DNA of 64,000 nucleotides. Origin: Siphonobacter aquaeclarae (GTDB lineage: Bacteria; Bacteroidota; Bacteroidia; Cytophagales; Spirosomataceae). Both the position numbers and the translations under genes were made by a program. The notes under the pieces were generated by a model. The model ran no database searches. It saw only the letters and a program-made list of their open reading frames with translations, and was not told the origin of the DNA. The DNA lies in assembly GCF_900103285.1 (NCBI RefSeq), contig NZ_FNGS01000011.1, forward strand, positions 1 through 64,000, given 5' to 3'. Below are positions 60,752 to 64,000 of the stretch, one piece after another; the stretch's first letter is position 1, and each line of letters opens with the position of its first letter.

Positions 60752-61654
60752 TTACGCAAAGAGGAGCGCCGCGCCGAAGACTCCGGCACTGTCGCCCAGT
60801 ACGTTGCGAACCACGAGAATATCGGGTTTGGGTGTAAAAACGTGTTTCTGTGCCCGCTCCAGTCCTTCTGTATACAGGAAATCGACATTGGAAACGCCCC
60901 CGCCGAGAACAATCAGGTCCGGATCGAGCAGGTTGGTGATAATGGAAATGGCTTTGCCGAACTGATCGAGGAGGCGCTCGATCGTGGCCGCGGCATGTGG
61001 GTCCGTATTCCGGCGTTCGATGATTTCGGCCAGTGACCGCTTCTCGCCCGACAGCTTTTCATACCAGGCCTGCAGGGCCGGGCCGGCGATGACTTTTTCA
61101 ACGCAGCCGGTATTGCCGCAGTAGCAGGGTCCTCCGGTTTCATCCAGGAAGATATGTCCCCACTCGCCGCCAATCCCCTGGCGACCGCCCCATACTTTCC
61201 CGTTGATGACAACGCCTCCACCGACGCCCGTGCCGAGTATGACGCCGAATATCACCTGAGCATCCGGTGCTACGGCCGGTCCGGCGCCCATCAGCGCTTC
61301 TGCCAGAGCGAAGCAATTGGCATCGTTGGCCAGTTCGCAGCGAACGCCCAAACGCGCTTCGAGGTCCTTTTTCATCGGCTGGCCGTTCATCGCGACTGTG
61401 TTGCACCCGCGCATCGTCTGCGTGACGGGGTCGAGTGTGCCGGGCGTGGCGAAACCGATTTTTTCCGGTTTGTCGCCGAGTTCTTCGATTACCTGGCCGA
61501 CGAGCTTTTCGATCTGACTGAGAATGTGTTCATAGCCCCGGTCGGCTTCGGTCGGGATCCGGCGGCGGATCAGTACTTTCTTGATATCAGCGGCATCCAG
61601 GACGGCGCATTCGATTTTCGTGCCGCCCAGGTCAATTCCCCAAAGAGTATTCAC
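60752..61654 (-). CDS. ROK-family sugar kinase
   Basis: A 300-residue ROK protein. The phosphate-binding start GIDLGGTKIECAVLD (6-20), the catalytic ELANDANCFALAEA, and the zinc site EWGHIFLD with CYCGNTGCVEKVIAG are all visible. No N-terminal DNA-binding domain, so it is a kinase rather than a repressor. It probably phosphorylates glucose, fructose or an N-acetyl-sugar; the specificity is not readable. An anchored role in sugar use would fit the neighbouring DUF1080 and SusCD genes, but this is inference. Confidence 0.92.
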   Translation of the reverse strand: MNTLWGIDLGGTKIECAVLDAADIKKVLIRRRIPTEADRGYEHILSQIEKLVGQVIEELGDKPEKIGFATPGTLDPVTQTMRGCNTVAMNGQPMKKDLEARLGVRCELANDANCFALAEALMGAGPAVAPDAQVIFGVILGTGVGGGVVINGKVWGGRQGIGGEWGHIFLDETGGPCYCGNTGCVEKVIAGPALQAWYEKLSGEKRSLAEIIERRNTDPHAAATIERLLDQFGKAISIITNLLDPDLIVLGGGVSNVDFLYTEGLERAQKHVFTPKPDILVVRNVLGDSAGVFGAALLFA

Positions 61655-61736
61655 CCAATTACAGTTTAGTATTTCGGGGCGAATAAAGGAGCTAAATACC
61701 TTGCCAGCAAGTTTCTTTTCATTTTCCGGACGGGCA

Positions 61737-61763
61737 CAAAAAAACCTCCGCGGAAACGGAGGT
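61737..61763 (-). terminator. Terminator of the 36-residue gene
   Basis: ACCTCCG (61744-61750) pairs with CGGAGGT (61757-61763); a run of T follows on the minus strand. Confidence 0.85.
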
Positions 61764-61789
61764 ATATCGTATCGGTAAGGTATTTCCTG

Positions 61790-61900
61790 CTAGTGAATCT
61801 GGCTGAACGAAACAACCGTCAGCAGCAAACCGAGAATCAGTATAGCGACGATCAGGTAATCCGTAGCGGCAATAGATTGTGAGGGTGTACGAGTTTTCAT
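61790..61900 (-). CDS. 36-residue single-pass membrane protein
   Basis: Starts at ATG 61900: a polar N-terminus (MKTRTPSQSIAATD) and one hydrophobic segment of about 20 residues (YLIVAILILGLLLTVVSFS). A longer reading frame would need a TTG at 61978. The gene is bracketed by a good promoter (62054-62085) and a terminator (61737-61763), which supports it as a real transcription unit. The function is unknown; it is too short for most annotation pipelines. A leader of about 145 bases precedes it. Confidence 0.6.
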   Translation of the reverse strand: MKTRTPSQSIAATDYLIVAILILGLLLTVVSFSQIH

Positions 61901-62344
61901 GTTCACTTGGCTTCTAAAAGGTTGAAGTATATTCTGAAGGTTGATCAAATATAAAAACAAAATTGTTACGATATCCAAAGGGAAACGCCTTGCCAGGGCG
62001 AAGGGCTACCCTATATCAACGGCTGCCGGAACGTTTCGGTTTTGCCGGCGGCCCAAAATTAGTTGACAATTCGCAAAGATGGCAATCAAAAAACGCATAA
62101 CTGCCCTCGAAACAACTACCAAATACCTATTAACCTGCTGGTTTTCAGTGGGTTTATTTTAAATATTTTATTAATGTTATTTTTTGTTAACGGTCAAAAA
62201 AAGTTAGCCGGCCTGCATTTTCCTGAATAAAAAAAGAAGTACAGCGCGGAATTCTGCCGGAATGAACTGACAGATTGACATCCGGGCGGGCAGAGGAATG
62301 GAGTTTTTCGGTAAACTCTCCAGACGATTCTTACTGCATCACCC
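61901..62344. other. Divergent gap upstream of htpG
   Basis: About 440 bp containing the minus-strand promoter at 62054-62085 and an A/T-rich stretch at 62100-62200. No gene was found. A clear htpG promoter of the TTG-N20-TAnnTTTG kind was not seen; TTGACA at about 62275 lacks a matching -7 element. Confidence 0.55.
62054..62085 (-). promoter_or_regulatory. Promoter for the 36-residue gene
   Basis: On the minus strand, TTG (62085-62083), a 21-base spacer and TAATTTTG (62061-62054): an exact consensus match. The start of transcription would be near 62047. Confidence 0.65.
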
Positions 62345-64000
62345 ATGGAAAGCACCACTTTCAACGAAAAAGGCAACATCTCGATTCACACCGAGAACAT
62401 TTTCCCGATCATCAAGAAATTTCTCTATTCCGACCATGAGATTTTTCTCCGGGAGCTCGTTTCCAATGCCGTTGACGCCACCCAGAAAATCAAGCGCCTC
62501 GCCTCCATCGGCGAATACACCGGCGAACTCGGCGACCTGAAAATCAAGGTTTCGGTCGACAAAGACGCCAAAACCATTACCATCAGCGACCGGGGCCTGG
62601 GGCTCACCGCTGAGGAGATCAAAAAGTACATCAACCAGATCGCCTTCTCCGGCGCGCTGGAATTTGTCGAGAAATACAAGGACCAGGGCGTCGAACGCGG
62701 GGCCATCATCGGCCAGTTCGGGCTCGGGTTTTACTCGGCCTTTATGGTCGCCGAATCGGTCGAAATCATCTCCCGCTCCTACCAGGACGCGCCGGCAGCC
62801 CGCTGGGTATGCGACGGCTCGACCGAATTTGAAATCACCGGCGCGGAGAAAGAAGACCGCGGCACGGATATCATCCTGCACGTCGCTCCCGACTCCGAAG
62901 AATTCCTCGACTCCTTCCGTCTCAAAAGCATCCTCGAAAAATACGGACGCTTCCTGCCGGTAGAAGTGGAATTCGAAGGCGAAGTGATCAACGAAACCGA
63001 GCCGATCTGGACGAAAAACCCGACCGATCTCACCGACGAAGACTACCTCAGCTTCTACGAAAAGCTGTATCCCTTCTCGGAAAAGCCGCTTTTCTGGATT
63101 CACCTCAACGTCGACTACCCCTTCAACCTGACGGGTATTCTGTACTTCCCCAAAATCAAGAACGAACTGCAGCTCAGCCGGGAGAAGATTCAGCTCTACA
63201 GCCGTCAGGTATTTATTACGGACGAAGTAAAGGATGTCGTTCCCGACTTCCTCATGCTTCTGCACGGAGTGATCGATTCACCGGATATTCCGCTGAACGT
63301 GAGCCGCAGCTTCCTCCAGGCCGACGCCAACGTCAAGAAAATCAACGGGTACATCACCCGGAAAGTCGGCGATAAACTCGTCGAACTCTTCAAGGCAGAT
63401 CGTGCCGCCTACGAAGAGAAATTCGGAGATATCGGCCTGTTTGTGAAATACGGGATGATTTCCGATGAGAAATTCTACGACAAAACCAAAGATATTGTCC
63501 TCCTGAAAAGTGCCGGAGACGCCCCCTACGCTACCCTGGACGAGTACCGGGAGAAAACCCAGGCGACGCAACTGGACAAGGATGACAACCTCGTCTGGCT
63601 GTATACCACCGATGCCGCCAAACAGGATGCCTATATTCAGTCGGCCGTTTCCCGCGGATACGACGTGCTGGTACTCGACACAATTATCGATCCGCACTTC
63701 ATCGGTAAGCTGGAACAAAAACTCGAGAAGACTTCCTTCAAGCGCGTAGACGCCGACAGCCTCGACAAGCTGATCGACAAGGGCGTTACGGTAGAAAGTA
63801 TCCTGACGGACGACGAGAAAAAAACGCTCAAAGAACTGTTCGAAAGTGTAGCCGGACAAGCCTATACGGTTGACGTACAGCCGCTCAGCGCAGATGAACT
63901 GCCCGTGGTACTGACCCAAAACGAATTCATGCGCCGGATGAACGACATGTCGAAAGCCGGCGGGCAACCGTCTTTCTTCGGTAACATGCCGATGTCTTAC
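62345..64000 (+). CDS. htpG: Molecular chaperone HtpG (Hsp90), cut by the window end
   Basis: The bacterial Hsp90 ATPase chaperone. The GHKL ATP-binding domain has FLRELVSNAVDATQKIK, ISDRGLGLTAEEIKKY and GQFGLGFYSAFMVAE. The middle domain has LNVSRSFLQADANVKKIN with the catalytic Arg. The frame is open through 552 codons with no stop to the end of the window; the family is usually 600-630 residues, so roughly 50-80 C-terminal residues are missing. ATG 62345 begins with MESTTFNEKGNISIHTENIF, a normal HtpG start. Confidence 0.96.
   Translation, partial: MESTTFNEKGNISIHTENIFPIIKKFLYSDHEIFLRELVSNAVDATQKIKRLASIGEYTGELGDLKIKVSVDKDAKTITISDRGLGLTAEEIKKYINQIAFSGALEFVEKYKDQGVERGAIIGQFGLGFYSAFMVAESVEIISRSYQDAPAARWVCDGSTEFEITGAEKEDRGTDIILHVAPDSEEFLDSFRLKSILEKYGRFLPVEVEFEGEVINETEPIWTKNPTDLTDEDYLSFYEKLYPFSEKPLFWIHLNVDYPFNLTGILYFPKIKNELQLSREKIQLYSRQVFITDEVKDVVPDFLMLLHGVIDSPDIPLNVSRSFLQADANVKKINGYITRKVGDKLVELFKADRAAYEEKFGDIGLFVKYGMISDEKFYDKTKDIVLLKSAGDAPYATLDEYREKTQATQLDKDDNLVWLYTTDAAKQDAYIQSAVSRGYDVLVLDTIIDPHFIGKLEQKLEKTSFKRVDADSLDKLIDKGVTVESILTDDEKKTLKELFESVAGQAYTVDVQPLSADELPVVLTQNEFMRRMNDMSKAGGQPSFFGNMPMSY

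Noticed and set aside
62339-63265. 308-codon minus-strand frame inside htpG
   Set aside because: HtpG is unambiguous on the plus strand; the opposite frame is a shadow.

Overview
The window looks like chromosomal DNA from a member of the Bacteroidota, most likely the order Cytophagales. The reasons are a SusC/SusD pair driven by an ECF sigma factor and a FecR-type anti-sigma factor, a YtxJ-type bacillithiol protein, and promoters of the Bacteroidota form (TTG, about 20 bases, TAnnTTTG). G+C is moderately high, by eye near 55%. The genus cannot be fixed from this sequence. Most of the content is core metabolism and information processing. No prophage, transposase, integrase or CRISPR array was seen.

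Layout. 0-4.1 kb (minus): a probable operon of a small membrane protein, queA, a glycosyltransferase-like gene and tyrS. 4.4-8.5 kb: cobalamin adenosyltransferase, ilvE, an exported phytase-like esterase, an alpha/beta hydrolase and a lipoprotein. 8.6-14.3 kb (minus): the protein quality-control genes tig, clpP and clpX. They are split by an XRE regulator and by an acyltransferase that is broken by a frameshift at a run of eight T. 14.4-19.1 kb: tRNA-Leu(UAG), a bifunctional (p)ppGpp synthetase/hydrolase, a Fur-family regulator and purA. 19.3-24.6 kb (minus): leuS and a PIF1-like helicase carrying RecQ-style C-terminal domains. 24.8-31.1 kb: a DUF1684 protein, an Lrp regulator divergent from metZ, a short-chain dehydrogenase and purL. 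31.4-33.3 kb: a four-gene operon of poorly characterised proteins behind a promoter with an AT-rich, operator-like element. 33.4-38.3 kb: a GDPD-family protein, a JmjC/cupin protein, rsgA, kdtA and ytxJ.

38.3-43.5 kb is a surface-glycan cluster: two coupled GT2 genes on the minus strand, and on the plus strand a TylF-like methyltransferase, a glycosyltransferase and a GT4 enzyme, followed by a decayed sugar-dehydrogenase remnant. 43.6-48.5 kb: fabI, a LuxR-type response regulator, a GNAT, a sterol-desaturase-like protein, an exported EEP-family phosphatase/nuclease and a collagen-like lipoprotein. 48.7-57.8 kb (minus): an ECF sigma, FecR, SusC (with STN domain), SusD, metallophosphoesterase-PQQ propeller locus, presumably a substrate-induced uptake and processing unit. 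58-64 kb: a DUF1080 protein, aldo/keto reductase, ROK kinase, isochorismatase-like hydrolase, a 36-residue membrane protein, and htpG running off the window end.

The most unusual signal is not a gene. Many intergenic gaps hold long, nearly perfect inverted repeats built from a few recurring short words, in at least four unrelated word families. They often sit beside or around conventional terminators. They may be REP-like mobile repeats, terminators or mRNA processing sites. They are listed individually.
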